Positions 10,383 to 19,367 of a stretch of 64,000 nucleotides of DNA are shown piece after piece; positions within the stretch are counted from its first letter, which is position 1; each line of letters opens with the position of its first letter. Origin of the DNA: Polaribacter septentrionalilitoris (lineage in GTDB: Bacteria > Bacteroidota > Bacteroidia > Flavobacteriales > Flavobacteriaceae); contig NZ_VRMJ01000042.1 of the NCBI RefSeq assembly GCF_009832745.1, forward strand, positions 1 through 64,000, given 5' to 3'. Below the pieces are notes generated by a model, which was not told the origin of the DNA, did not search any database, and saw only the letters and a program-made list of their open reading frames with translations. The position numbers were made by a program, and so were the translations under genes.

Positions 10383-11153
10383 ATGAAATTAGAGTTTTAC
10401 AAATATCAAGGAACAGGAAACGATTTTGTTATGATTGATAACAGAACAAAAATCTTTCCAAAAGAAAATACTGACATAATTTCACATTTATGTGACAGAC
10501 ATTTTGGTATTGGTGCAGATGGAGTAATATTGATTGAGAATCATCCAGAGTTCGATTTTGAAATGATTTATTTTAATGCTGATGGAAGTCAAACATTTTG
10601 TGGTAATGGTGGCAGGTGTGCTGTTGCTTTTGCTAAACAACTTGACATTATTGAAGATAGAACTGATTTTTTAGCTGTAGATGGATCGCATTATGCTGAA
10701 ATTAATAACGGAATTGTCTCCTTAAAAATGATTGATGTTGACGAAGTAAAAGTTAAAGAGGATGCTGTTTTTGCTTATACAGGGACACAACATCACGTAG
10801 AATTGGTTAATGATTTAGACAAATTTCCTGTTTTTGAAAAAGGGAGAAAAATTAGAAATTCATATGATTTCCCAGGAAGTAATGTCAATTTTGTGCAACA
10901 AATTAATGCTAATACTTTTCGAGTTCGTACCTATGAAAAAGGTGTTGAAGATGAAACTTTAGCTTGTGGAACAGGGGTTACCGCTGTTGCCATTGCAATG
11001 CATAAAACACACAAAACTAAAAGTAATTCAATTTCTTTACCTGTAGAAGGTGGTAATTTAGAGGTTTCTTTTTCTGAAAAAAATGGCCTTTACACCAATG
11101 TGTTTTTAACGGGTCCTGCTCAATTTGTTTTTAAAGGTTCTGTTATCACATAA
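10383..11153 (+). CDS. dapF: Diaminopimelate epimerase DapF
   Basis: It interconverts LL- and meso-diaminopimelate for lysine and peptidoglycan synthesis. The 256 residues begin MKLEFYKYQGTGNDFVMID, the canonical family N-terminus, so I reject the in-frame start nine codons upstream. The two catalytic cysteines are Cys73 (TFCGNGGRC) and Cys195 (LACGTGVTAVA). Its stop overlaps the next start (TAATG), so it heads an operon with the GNAT gene and probably mltG and the DUF2279 gene. Confidence 0.96.
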   Translation: MKLEFYKYQGTGNDFVMIDNRTKIFPKENTDIISHLCDRHFGIGADGVILIENHPEFDFEMIYFNADGSQTFCGNGGRCAVAFAKQLDIIEDRTDFLAVDGSHYAEINNGIVSLKMIDVDEVKVKEDAVFAYTGTQHHVELVNDLDKFPVFEKGRKIRNSYDFPGSNVNFVQQINANTFRVRTYEKGVEDETLACGTGVTAVAIAMHKTHKTKSNSISLPVEGGNLEVSFSEKNGLYTNVFLTGPAQFVFKGSVIT

Positions 11154-11677
11154 TGCAAAAATTACAAGGAAAACATATCAACTTACGTGCTTTAGAACCA
11201 GAAGATTTAAATTTTCTATTTCAAATAGAAAACAACGATACTTTTTGGGAAGTTAGCCATACACAAACTCCTTTTTCAAAATATATTTTAAAGCAATATA
11301 TCGAAAATTCTTATCAAGATATTTTTGAAGCCAAACAATTGCGTTTAATTATCGAAGAAAAATCAACCAAAGATCAAATAGGAACAATTGACTTATTTGA
11401 CTTTAACCCACAGCATATGCGTGCTGGAATTGGCATTTTAATTCATCCTGATTATCAACAAAAAGGATATGCCTCAGAAACATTATCACTACTAATTAAC
11501 TATTCTTTTTCTAAGCTAAACTTGCATCAATTGTATGCAAATATTACCTCGGATAATACCAAAAGTATCTCGCTTTTTACAAAATACAACTTTAAAAAAG
11601 TGGGGGTTAAAACAGATTGGATTTTATCTGAAGGAAAATTTAAAGATGAAATTTTGTTTCAATTGATAAAACACTAA
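11153..11677 (+). CDS. GNAT N-acetyltransferase, RimJ/RimL/SpeG type
   Basis: The 174-residue single-domain acetyltransferase starts LQGKHINLRALEPEDL. It has the acetyl-CoA loop region HPDYQQKGYASETLSLL (about residues 101-117) and the C-terminal NTKSISLFTKYNFKKVG signature. The substrate (protein N-terminus, polyamine or other) cannot be assigned. Its ATG shares one base with the dapF stop, implying translational coupling. Confidence 0.88.
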   Translation: MQKLQGKHINLRALEPEDLNFLFQIENNDTFWEVSHTQTPFSKYILKQYIENSYQDIFEAKQLRLIIEEKSTKDQIGTIDLFDFNPQHMRAGIGILIHPDYQQKGYASETLSLLINYSFSKLNLHQLYANITSDNTKSISLFTKYNFKKVGVKTDWILSEGKFKDEILFQLIKH

Positions 11678-11704
11678 TTTTGTTTTTCATTAAAACTAAT
11701 TTCA

Positions 11705-12730
11705 TTGCGTAAAAAATCATTATACATCATAGGTTTCTTCCTGATTCTTGGAGGAATTTTAGGCTACAATTATTATCAAAAAATATTTGGAGAGGCAATA
11801 ACAAAAGAGACTGTTTTGTTTGTAAACTCAACAGACAGTTTAGTTGATGTTAAAGAAAAAATATCAGAATTCTCAAGCAAACCTAACACGTTTTTATGGG
11901 TTGCAGCACAAAAAAGTGTTACAAAACCTAAGGTTGGGAGATATGTTTTAAAAGAAGGAATGTCTAATAACGACCTGGTAAACATGTTACGAAGTGGTTG
12001 GCAAACACCTTTAAAGCTCTCTTTTAACAATCAAGATACTTTAGAAAAATTATCTGGTAGACTTGCAACTCAGTTAGCTACCGATTCAATTTCTTTACTC
12101 ACTGCTTTTACCGATAAAGAATTCTTATCTAAAAACAACTTGACAAAAAACTCTGTACTCCAAATATTTATTCCGAATACATATGAGTTTTATTGGACAG
12201 TTTCTCCTGAGAAGTTCAGAACAAAAATGCTCACAGCTTACAAAAGATTTTGGAACAATACTCGCTTAAAAAAAGCAAAAGCGCTAAACTTAACTAAAGA
12301 GGAAGTTATTACGTTAGCTTCTATAGTTCATAAAGAAACTGCAAAAGAAGTAGAAAGACCTATTGTAGCAGGTTTGTATCTAAATCGTCTAAAAAAAGGA
12401 ATTCCTTTACAAGCAGACCCAACCATTATTTATTGTGTAAAACGAGTAAAAGGACAAGATTTTGTGGTTAAAAGAGTTTTAAATATAGATTTGGAAATTA
12501 AATCACCTTATAACACTTACAAAAACAGAGGGTTACCCCCTACTTTGATAGCAATGCCAGATATTTCTGCTATTGATGCTGTACTAAATCCTGCTAAACA
12601 TAATTATTACTACATGTGTGCTAGCGTTGATAAGATTGGTTATCACGAATTTTCAAAAACCTTAAGACAGCACAATAGAAATGCCGCTAAATATCAACGT
12701 TGGCTTAACAGACATAGAATCAATAGATAA
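11705..12730 (+). CDS. mltG: Endolytic peptidoglycan transglycosylase MltG (YceG-like)
   Basis: It cleaves nascent glycan strands and sets their length. The 341-residue protein has one N-terminal transmembrane helix (about 5-22), then a YceG domain with FIPNTYEFYW and the catalytic region ASIVHKET (Glu of KET). ADPTIIYC, SPYNTYKNRGLPPT and the C-terminal FSKTLRQHNRNAAKYQ also fit. The start is a TTG at 11705; no ATG occurs before the YceG domain, and the helix begins just after this TTG. It lies 27 bp after the GNAT gene. Confidence 0.93.
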   Translation: MRKKSLYIIGFFLILGGILGYNYYQKIFGEAITKETVLFVNSTDSLVDVKEKISEFSSKPNTFLWVAAQKSVTKPKVGRYVLKEGMSNNDLVNMLRSGWQTPLKLSFNNQDTLEKLSGRLATQLATDSISLLTAFTDKEFLSKNNLTKNSVLQIFIPNTYEFYWTVSPEKFRTKMLTAYKRFWNNTRLKKAKALNLTKEEVITLASIVHKETAKEVERPIVAGLYLNRLKKGIPLQADPTIIYCVKRVKGQDFVVKRVLNIDLEIKSPYNTYKNRGLPPTLIAMPDISAIDAVLNPAKHNYYYMCASVDKIGYHEFSKTLRQHNRNAAKYQRWLNRHRINR

Positions 12731-12731
12731 T

Positions 12732-13625
12732 ATGAAAAAGGTCTTTCAGTTATCATTTTTACTATGCTCGTTGTCATTTTTCGCACAAAACTCATCATTT
12801 TTTAAAAAGTCTGACACATTACATAAAAAAAGAAGAAATGTAGTTGTTATTTCTAAAAGTGCATTAGCTGGTGGCGCTTTAATTGCCTTACATCAACTTT
12901 GGTATAAAGATTATCCTCAATCAAGTTTTCATTTTAAAAATGATAATAACGATTGGAAACAAATGGATAAAATTGGTCATTTTATGACCTCATATTATGT
13001 TGGTAAAATTGGAATGGAAGCTTTGGATTGGGCTGGGGTTTCTAAAAAAAATCAATTGATTTATGGTGCAACTTATGGTTTTGCATTTTTAACTGCAGTA
13101 GAAGTTTTAGATGGATTTTCAAAACAATGGGGAGCCTCACCTGGAGATATTTTAGCAAATGCTGCTGGAACTGGACTGTTAGTTGGACAAGAATTATTAT
13201 GGAACGAACAAAGAATTACTGTAAAATATTCCTTTCATCAAACCAATTTTGCAAAACAAAGGCCTAATACTTTAGGTGAAAATTATTTGCAACAAGCACT
13301 CAAAGATTATAACGGACAAACCTATTGGCTTTCTGCAAATATTTGGTCTTTTAATAAAGAAGGTAACTTTCCTAAATGGTTAAATATTGCTGTTGGTTAT
13401 GGCGCTGATGGTATGCTTTATGGAAATGAAAATACGCAGAATTCAGCCCTTCAAGACCCATATAGACAGTTTTATTTAAGTCTCGATATCGATTTAGTAA
13501 AGATTCCTACTAAATCTAAATTCTTAAAATCTGTGTTTTCTGTTATCAATTTTATAAAAATACCTGCTCCTGCTTTAGAAATTAACACTAAAGGTCAAGT
13601 TAAATTTCATTATTTATACTTTTGA
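12732..13625 (+). CDS. DUF2279 (YfiM-like) envelope protein
   Basis: The ATG at 12732, one base after the mltG stop, gives 297 residues and a clean signal peptide (MKKVFQLSFLLCSLSFFAQ). The DUF2279 core at about 75-160 includes the Lys-Ile-Gly-His-Phe region and the motif KQWGASPGDILANAAGTGL, which is conserved in the YfiM family. Function is unknown. The C-terminal half looks strand-rich. Its tight position behind mltG suggests an envelope role. Confidence 0.8.
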   Translation: MKKVFQLSFLLCSLSFFAQNSSFFKKSDTLHKKRRNVVVISKSALAGGALIALHQLWYKDYPQSSFHFKNDNNDWKQMDKIGHFMTSYYVGKIGMEALDWAGVSKKNQLIYGATYGFAFLTAVEVLDGFSKQWGASPGDILANAAGTGLLVGQELLWNEQRITVKYSFHQTNFAKQRPNTLGENYLQQALKDYNGQTYWLSANIWSFNKEGNFPKWLNIAVGYGADGMLYGNENTQNSALQDPYRQFYLSLDIDLVKIPTKSKFLKSVFSVINFIKIPAPALEINTKGQVKFHYLYF

Positions 13626-13669
13626 TAAAATTTAACATTTTGGTAATCAACTGAACTCATATTTGATTA

Positions 13670-13677
13670 TACATTTG
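13670..13677 (+). promoter_or_regulatory. Possible -7 box inside the annotated 5' end of the lysozyme-like gene
   Basis: TACATTTG matches the -7 consensus. No TTG lies at a proper distance, so confidence is low. If real, transcription would start near 13684, downstream of the TTG starts at 13663 and 13675. Confidence 0.35.
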
Positions 13678-14289
13678 CATCCGCAAAACAGAAAGATTCT
13701 ATATATCAAAAAGTTTTTAGTTTTATGCATTATGTTTTTAGGGTTTATCAACGCAACAACCATTGATAAAAAAGCAAATGCAGCAGACGAAGTTTCTCTT
13801 CCGAAGTTTGTAGATTTCAATATTCCTTATTTACAGAAAGATTTTGTTGGTTTTAAAGAAGCTTTGGCTTTTAAAGAATCGCAAGGAAAATATACTGCTG
13901 TAAACACTTTAGGTTATTTAGGGAAATATCAATTTGGAAGAACTACATTAGAAAGATTCAGAATTTACAATACGCAAGCCTTTTTAAGAAATCCAGAATT
14001 ACAAGAACGAGCTTTTATAGCATTATGTAAAGTAAATAAATGGATTTTAAGAAAAGATATTAAGCGTTCTGTGGGTAAAACCATTAACGGAATCAAAATT
14101 ACAGAATCAGGAATTTTAGCAGCAGCGCATTTAAGTGGAGCTGGAAATGTAAAGAAATTCTTGAGAAGTAATGGTGCTATTCGTTTTGCTGATGCTTATG
14201 GAGCAACCATTCAGTACTACATGAAGAAATTTGGAGGCTATAATGTTTCTAACATTAAAGCAGATCGAAAAGCTAAGGTTATTTCTTAA
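13675..14289 (+). CDS. Secreted lysozyme-like (lytic transglycosylase-fold) protein
   Basis: About 200 residues. A basic-hydrophobic signal peptide (KKFLVLCIMFLGF) is followed by a lysozyme-like domain. That domain contains KEALAFKESQGKYTAVN (candidate catalytic Glu in KES), TLGYLGKYQFG and the later ESGILAAAHLSGAGNVKKF, the helix typical of SLT/goose-lysozyme folds. It probably acts on peptidoglycan; substrate is unproven. The start is uncertain: no ATG precedes the signal peptide, in-frame TTG codons are at 13663 and 13675, and ATG at 13732 would truncate the signal sequence. It ends 15 bp from a convergent gene. Confidence 0.75.
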   Translation: MHPQNRKILYIKKFLVLCIMFLGFINATTIDKKANAADEVSLPKFVDFNIPYLQKDFVGFKEALAFKESQGKYTAVNTLGYLGKYQFGRTTLERFRIYNTQAFLRNPELQERAFIALCKVNKWILRKDIKRSVGKTINGIKITESGILAAAHLSGAGNVKKFLRSNGAIRFADAYGATIQYYMKKFGGYNVSNIKADRKAKVIS

Positions 14290-14303
14290 TTTTTTCTAAT
14301 TTT

Positions 14304-15074
14304 TCACTCATTATCAATTACAAATGAATTATAGAAACATAAAACTGAAGGAGAGAATAAAATCATCCAATAGACAAGTTCTTCTGTTGGAAATGTTATT
14401 TTAAAAAAGCTAACTTCACCTATATAACTTCCTTTAAAAGACCAAAGATTATTAGTTAAACCAATGTATTCCATTGAAAAATACACTGAAAAAAAATAAA
14501 TGATTATAGGAGTAATTTTTAATATAAATTTTGGTCTTTTAATTAAATAATATAAAAAAGGAATGATATTAATTATTCCAATATAAGCATATGAGTATTG
14601 TTTTGGATATAAATTAGGGTAAATAAAACACGTTAAAATTAATATAACAGAAATGAAACTTAACGTAAAAAAAACTTTTTTAAATCTTTTTGATAAAGTT
14701 TTTATTTTTGCATTTGTAAAATAAAAGTGTTGATAAATAATAATAGTCAAAGAAGACATTAACATCCAACCTAAAATTACAGGTAGGTAAAAGCTATCAA
14801 AAAATCTAAATTTTTTATCGTGAATAATCCAAGCATTAGTAAGTTCTCCTAAAAAAGTAAATGGCACACCTATAATAACACCAATTACAGTTGCTATTAT
14901 TAAAATTTTTAACCAATCTTTTTTTTTTCTGAATGATAAATATATAATTGGCGGTAATAAAAAAACTAAACACCCGAATAAAATTGTTACTGTATGAATT
15001 TTCAATAAAAAATAAATATTAGAAATAATAAATAACACAAAAATTATTAAAATATCAATTGCTTTAGCTTTCAT
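14304..15074 (-). CDS. Polytopic membrane protein resembling lycopene-cyclase (CrtYc/d, CarR-type) domains
   Basis: The 256-residue protein has about seven or eight transmembrane helices. The C-terminal segment runs NNLWSFKGSYIGEV, a few residues, then FPTEELVYW at about 228-236. This is the W-x-Y-I-G and P-x-E-E pattern of heterodimeric-type lycopene cyclase domains. An earlier GELTNAW segment followed by LPVILGW (about 76-107) looks like a degenerate second copy of the same domain. Carotenoid genes are not nearby, so the assignment rests on these motifs only. It could be a relative with another substrate. Confidence 0.55.
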   Translation of the reverse strand: MKAKAIDILIIFVLFIISNIYFLLKIHTVTILFGCLVFLLPPIIYLSFRKKKDWLKILIIATVIGVIIGVPFTFLGELTNAWIIHDKKFRFFDSFYLPVILGWMLMSSLTIIIYQHFYFTNAKIKTLSKRFKKVFFTLSFISVILILTCFIYPNLYPKQYSYAYIGIINIIPFLYYLIKRPKFILKITPIIIYFFSVYFSMEYIGLTNNLWSFKGSYIGEVSFFKITFPTEELVYWMILFSPSVLCFYNSFVIDNE

Positions 15075-15079
15075 AAAAA

Positions 15080-15784
15080 TTACTTTTGAATAATGAAAAT
15101 AGCTGGTTTTTTGTGTAAATCTGGTTGTTGATGTTTCCAGTCTTTCATCATCATTGTTTTAATATATTCTGATGGTAAAGTGATGTCTGCTGCAATACAT
15201 AAATTTGTAGTTGGTGTTAATGTTGCTTTTAAATCGGCAAACATTTTTTCATTTCTGTAGGGAGTTTCTATAAAAATCTGTGATTGATTTTTAGCTTTAG
15301 ATAACTTCTCTAACTCTTTAATTGCTCTTTTTCGGTCACCTTTGTCAATAGGCAAATAACCATTAAATGCAAAGTTTTGGCCATTCATACCAGAACCCAT
15401 CATTGCCATTAAAATAGAACTTGGCCCAACTAAAGGCACTACCTGAATGTTATTTTGATGCGCTTGTTTTACAATAGTCGCTCCTGGATCTGCCACTGCA
15501 GGAACTCCTGCCTCTGATAATAACCCAACATTAATCCCTTCTTTACAAACGTCTAAATATTTTCTGGTTTCTATTTCTTCTGCATATTTATCTAACAACA
15601 TCAATTGCAGCGAAGGTTGGGATTTTTTAGGTGAAATTTTCTTGATAAATCTTCTTGCCGATTTTTCATTCTCAACAATATAATAATCAATTTGTTCAAC
15701 TACTTTTTTTACCGATAAAGGCATCACCTCTAAAGGTTCAGTTTCTCCTAATGTAGTAGGAATTAAATAGAGTTTACCGAGCAT
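15080..15784 (-). CDS. Tetrapyrrole-methylase-family SAM methyltransferase (RsmI-related)
   Basis: The 234 residues carry the family pattern: GKLYLIPTTLGE at the N-terminus, GLLSEAGVPAVADPGATIV at about 86-104 and VVPLVGPSSILMAMMGSG at about 115-132 (SAM binding), then QIFIETPYRN. This is the RsmI/YraL-like branch that modifies 16S rRNA C1402. Bacteroidota often carry a second, fuller RsmI, so this shorter form may have another target. It is translationally close to the LMW-PTP gene (3-bp gap) and 5 bp from the cyclase-like gene downstream. Confidence 0.8.
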   Translation of the reverse strand: MLGKLYLIPTTLGETEPLEVMPLSVKKVVEQIDYYIVENEKSARRFIKKISPKKSQPSLQLMLLDKYAEEIETRKYLDVCKEGINVGLLSEAGVPAVADPGATIVKQAHQNNIQVVPLVGPSSILMAMMGSGMNGQNFAFNGYLPIDKGDRKRAIKELEKLSKAKNQSQIFIETPYRNEKMFADLKATLTPTTNLCIAADITLPSEYIKTMMMKDWKHQQPDLHKKPAIFIIQK

Positions 15785-15787
15785 AAT

Positions 15788-16237
15788 TTATAGTTTTTTA
15801 GAAATAATTTCACAAGCCTCATCTAGCATTTGATATACATTTTCAAAACCTTGATTTCCTCCATAATATGGATCAGGAACACTTTGATTTGAATTTGGAT
15901 TAATCTCATTTAAAATCATACTTACTTTTAGTTCATCATTAGCATTTCTCGCTAACGAAAGAATGTTATGGTAGTTACTCTCATCCATAGCATAAATCAA
16001 ATCAAAATCATCAAAATCTCTAACTGTAAACTTTCTTGCACTTTGATTTTTAATATTTAATTTATACTTTGCTGCAACTGCTATTGAACGTTCATCAGGT
16101 TTATTTCCAACGTGATAAGCTGCTGTTCCTGCAGAATCTACAAAAACATCATTAGGATTTACTTTAGATTGTAAAATTCCTTCAGCCAATGGTGAACGAC
16201 AAATATTGCCCAGACAAACCATCAATACTCTTTGCAT
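15788..16237 (-). CDS. Low-molecular-weight protein-tyrosine phosphatase
   Basis: The 149-residue protein has the P-loop CLGNICRSP (nucleophile Cys8, Arg14) and the general-acid loop PDPYYGG (Asp122). It dephosphorylates tyrosine; Bacteroidota members often serve envelope polysaccharide or general signalling, but no target is visible here. It is the first gene of a minus-strand group with the methyltransferase. Confidence 0.92.
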   Translation of the reverse strand: MQRVLMVCLGNICRSPLAEGILQSKVNPNDVFVDSAGTAAYHVGNKPDERSIAVAAKYKLNIKNQSARKFTVRDFDDFDLIYAMDESNYHNILSLARNANDELKVSMILNEINPNSNQSVPDPYYGGNQGFENVYQMLDEACEIISKKL

Positions 16238-16365
16238 ACGATTAAAATTTGTTAAAAATAAAAAACAATTTTCTGTTGTAAAGAAAGTTCATTATCCAAA
16301 TATGAAATTGAAATAAATACTTCTTAACTAAAATTGAAGTGAAATTTATATATAGCTTTAAGATA

Positions 16366-17793
16366 CTAGAAGGTCAACTTTTTTGTTAAATCATCTACGT
16401 ATTTTCTGAATTGCTTATCTGTTTCTGTTAAGTTATCTACAGTTTTACACGCATGTAGTACAGTTGCATGATCTCTTTGCCCAATCTGATTTCCAATACT
16501 TGCTAAAGATGTTTTTGTTAATCTTTTTGCAAAATACATAGCCAATTGACGTGCTTGTACAATATGACGTTTACGTGTTTTAGATTGTAATGTTGCCACA
16601 TCCATATCAAAGTATTTAGACACTTCTTTCTGAATATAATCTATAGAAACTTCCTTTTTTGTATTCTTAACAAACTTGTCTACAATCTGTTTTGCCAATT
16701 CTATAGAGAATTCTCTACGATTAAAAGAAGCTTGAGCAATCATAGAAATGATAACCCCTTCTAATTCTCTTACATTAGATTTGATATTTTTTGCAATATA
16801 CCCAATGATTTCTTCTGGCATTTCAACACCGTCTCTAAACAACTTGTTTTCTAAAATAGAAATCCTTGTTTCATAGTCTGGAGCTTGTAATTCTGCTGAT
16901 AACCCCCATTTGAAACGAGACAACAAACGTTGTTCTATATCTTGCATATCTACAGGTGCTTTATCTGAAGTTAAAATTACCTGTTTTCCATTTTGATGTA
17001 AATGGTTGAAAATATGGAAGAACACATCTTGTGTACCTGCTTTTCCTGACAAGAACTGAACATCATCAATAATCAACACATCAATCATTTGATAGAAATG
17101 AATAAAATCATTTCTTGTGTTCGATTTTACTGAATCTATAAATTGCTGTGTAAATTTCTCTGAAGAAATGTACAATACAGTTTTGTCTGGATATTTATCT
17201 TTGATATCAACACCAATAGCATGCGCTAAATGTGTTTTTCCTAAACCTACTCCACCATAAATTAATAATGGATTAAAAGAGGTTCCTCCTGGTTTATTGG
17301 CAACTGCCATGCCAGCAGAACGTGCTAATCTATTTGAATCTCCCTCAATAAAGTTTACAAAACTGTAATTAGGGTTTAATTGAGATTCAATCTTAACTTT
17401 TTGTAATCCTGGTATTACAAACGGATTTCTTAATTCTCTTTTATTAGATTCTAAAGGAACTGTTACTTTTTGAGGTTTTAAAGGATCTCTATTAGAACTT
17501 GGAATTTTAACAATTTGCGGTCTGTTACTGCTGTAATTGTTTTCCATCTTAACATCGTAAATCAATTTGGCTTCATTACCTAATTGTCTTACCAATGCAA
17601 CACGTAATAATTTAATGTAATGCTCTTCTAACCATTCATAAAAAAATTTACTTGGCACTTGAATTGTTAATGCTTCTCCTGACAGTTTTACTGGCTTTAT
17701 AGGAACGAACCAAGTTTTGTAAGCTTGTGGTTTAATATTGTCTTTTATGAAAGACAAACATTCATTCCAAACTGAGTCAGCAGTTATAGTCAT
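16366..17793 (-). CDS. dnaA: Chromosomal replication initiator DnaA
   Basis: It binds oriC and opens the DNA duplex to start replication. The 475 residues comprise domain I (1-85), a short linker, an AAA+ domain with Walker A GGVGLGKTH (180-188) and Walker B VLIIDDVQF, the sensor segment QRLLSRFKWGL, and a C-terminal helix-turn-helix with the DnaA signature RDHATVLHACKTV. Length and motifs are normal. dnaN is not adjacent, and the neighbours (LMW-PTP, thioesterase) are those usual for Flavobacteriaceae. Confidence 0.98.
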   Translation of the reverse strand: MTITADSVWNECLSFIKDNIKPQAYKTWFVPIKPVKLSGEALTIQVPSKFFYEWLEEHYIKLLRVALVRQLGNEAKLIYDVKMENNYSSNRPQIVKIPSSNRDPLKPQKVTVPLESNKRELRNPFVIPGLQKVKIESQLNPNYSFVNFIEGDSNRLARSAGMAVANKPGGTSFNPLLIYGGVGLGKTHLAHAIGVDIKDKYPDKTVLYISSEKFTQQFIDSVKSNTRNDFIHFYQMIDVLIIDDVQFLSGKAGTQDVFFHIFNHLHQNGKQVILTSDKAPVDMQDIEQRLLSRFKWGLSAELQAPDYETRISILENKLFRDGVEMPEEIIGYIAKNIKSNVRELEGVIISMIAQASFNRREFSIELAKQIVDKFVKNTKKEVSIDYIQKEVSKYFDMDVATLQSKTRKRHIVQARQLAMYFAKRLTKTSLASIGNQIGQRDHATVLHACKTVDNLTETDKQFRKYVDDLTKKLTF

Positions 17794-17876
17794 TTAGGTA
17801 AAGTAAATTTTTTTTAGGTTAATAATTTGGTTAAAAATGGACTTTTTTGAAGCCTTTTTCTAAAGCCTTACAAAAG

Positions 17877-17885
17877 TGTGAATAA
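17877..17885 (-). promoter_or_regulatory. Single DnaA box in the dnaA upstream region
   Basis: TTATTCACA on the minus strand (TGTGAATAA on plus) fits the DnaA-box consensus TTATNCACA and lies 84 bp upstream of the dnaA ATG. It may allow autoregulation. I saw only one such box, so it does not by itself make an origin. Confidence 0.5.
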
Positions 17886-17968
17886 AATTCATTAAAAAAA
17901 AATCAAATCACTATTGATTATTAATTATTTTTTCCGTAAAATGCTAATATAAATTTTGTCTATTACAA

Positions 17969-18367
17969 TTGAAAAACTCATCAACAAAAACAAGAATCCG
18001 ATATTCTGAAACTGACCAAATGGGCGTTGTTTACCACGGAAATTATGCTCAATTTTTTGAATTAGGACGCACGGAATGGTTACGTTCTTTAGGGGTTACA
18101 TACAAAGATATGGAAATCAGCGGAATAATGCTGCCTGTAATTTCTTTAAATTGTAACTTTATTAAATCTGCATTGTATGATGATGTTTTAACCATTAAAA
18201 CAATTCTCAAAAAAAAGCCCATGGTTAAAATTGAGTTTGATTACGAAGTTGTAAATCAACATAACGAATTAATTTGTACAGGAAATACCACTTTGGCTTT
18301 TATGAACAGAAAAACTATGAAACCTGCACGTTGTCCTGATTATTTATTGAGAGCTTTAGGGTATTAA
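17969..18367 (+). CDS. Acyl-CoA thioesterase, YbgC/4HBT hotdog family
   Basis: The 132-residue hotdog protein carries the motif YSETDQMGVVYHGNYAQFFE (about residues 12-31), with Asp16 as the probable catalytic residue. YbgC relatives hydrolyse short- or long-chain acyl-CoA or acyl-ACP. The start is a TTG at 17969; the next Met is inside the active-site motif, so TTG is required. It is divergent from dnaA (175 bp) and convergent with the next gene. Confidence 0.88.
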   Translation: MKNSSTKTRIRYSETDQMGVVYHGNYAQFFELGRTEWLRSLGVTYKDMEISGIMLPVISLNCNFIKSALYDDVLTIKTILKKKPMVKIEFDYEVVNQHNELICTGNTTLAFMNRKTMKPARCPDYLLRALGY

Positions 18368-18378
18368 AAAATGCAGTG

Positions 18379-19341
18379 TTAACTAACAACATTAATCGGG
18401 TTATTTTCCAAATAAGCTTTTAAATTACCTACAGCAGTATTCATTAAACGTAATCTAGCTTCTTTTGATGCCCATGCAATATGAGGTGTAATAATACAAT
18501 GTTTAGCATTAAGTAACGGATTGTCTTTTTGCATTGGTTCTTCAGAAATTACATCTACAGCAGCTCCCTTTAAATTATTTGAATTTAACGCATTTGCCAA
18601 ATCTTTTTCAACAACTAATGGCCCTCTTGAGGTGTTAATCAGCATCGCTGTTTTTTTCATTTTAAGAATATTCTTAGCATTTATGATTCCTTCTGTTTGC
18701 TTGTTTAAAGGACAATGAAGGCTCACAAAATCTGATTTCTGGAGCAATTCATCCAAAGTAACAAAGTTCAAGTTTTCAGTTTCCAACTCATCATATTTAG
18801 TTCTATTATACACCAAAATTTTTAAACCAAATGCCGTTGCCAATTTAGCTGTAGCTTTTCCAATTTTTCCAAACCCAATTAATCCAATAGTTTTACCAGC
18901 TAATTCTATTAAAGGACTGTTCCAATAACTAAAATCTTTACTAGAAACCCAATCTCCATTTTTTACAGAGATATTATGTGCACCTATCTGATGACTTAAT
19001 TCTAACAAAAGTGCCATTGTAAATTGTGCAACTGCACCTGAACTATAATCTGGAATATTAGTTACTGTAATACTGTACTTTTTTGCAGCTTCTGTATCTA
19101 CAACATTATATCCTGTTGCCAATACTCCTATATATTTTACGGACGGTACTTGAGCTAAAATCTCATGACTTAATGTCGTTTTATTAGTAAAAACAATAGT
19201 TGCATCACCAATATTTTTTATAATACTCTTTGAGTTATATGAAGTTCTATCATAAACTTTTAAATCTCCCAATTCCGCTAAAGCATTCCAACTAATATCT
19301 CCTGGGTTTAACGTATAACCATCTAAAACTACAATTTTCAT
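18379..19341 (-). CDS. D-2-hydroxyacid dehydrogenase (glycerate dehydrogenase/hydroxypyruvate reductase type)
   Basis: The 320-residue NAD(P)-dependent enzyme has the Rossmann motif GLIGFGKIGKA (about 148-158). The catalytic Arg lies in INTSRGPLV, Glu in SEEP, and the His in TPHIAWASKEA. Sequence alone does not fix the substrate (hydroxypyruvate, glyoxylate or another 2-oxoacid). It is the last gene of the minus-strand group starting at 22947, 26 bp after the YigZ gene. Confidence 0.88.
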   Translation of the reverse strand: MKIVVLDGYTLNPGDISWNALAELGDLKVYDRTSYNSKSIIKNIGDATIVFTNKTTLSHEILAQVPSVKYIGVLATGYNVVDTEAAKKYSITVTNIPDYSSGAVAQFTMALLLELSHQIGAHNISVKNGDWVSSKDFSYWNSPLIELAGKTIGLIGFGKIGKATAKLATAFGLKILVYNRTKYDELETENLNFVTLDELLQKSDFVSLHCPLNKQTEGIINAKNILKMKKTAMLINTSRGPLVVEKDLANALNSNNLKGAAVDVISEEPMQKDNPLLNAKHCIITPHIAWASKEARLRLMNTAVGNLKAYLENNPINVVS

Positions 19342-19367
19342 TATTTATTATTTTGGTAAGTTTATTG

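Noticed and set aside
12681..12731. Extension of the DUF2279 gene into mltG
   Set aside because: The added residues precede a clean signal peptide starting at ATG 12732; overlap with mltG would be unneeded.
17794..17968. oriC next to dnaA
   Set aside because: Only one DnaA box was found, with no cluster of boxes or clear unwinding element; Bacteroidota origins need not adjoin dnaA.
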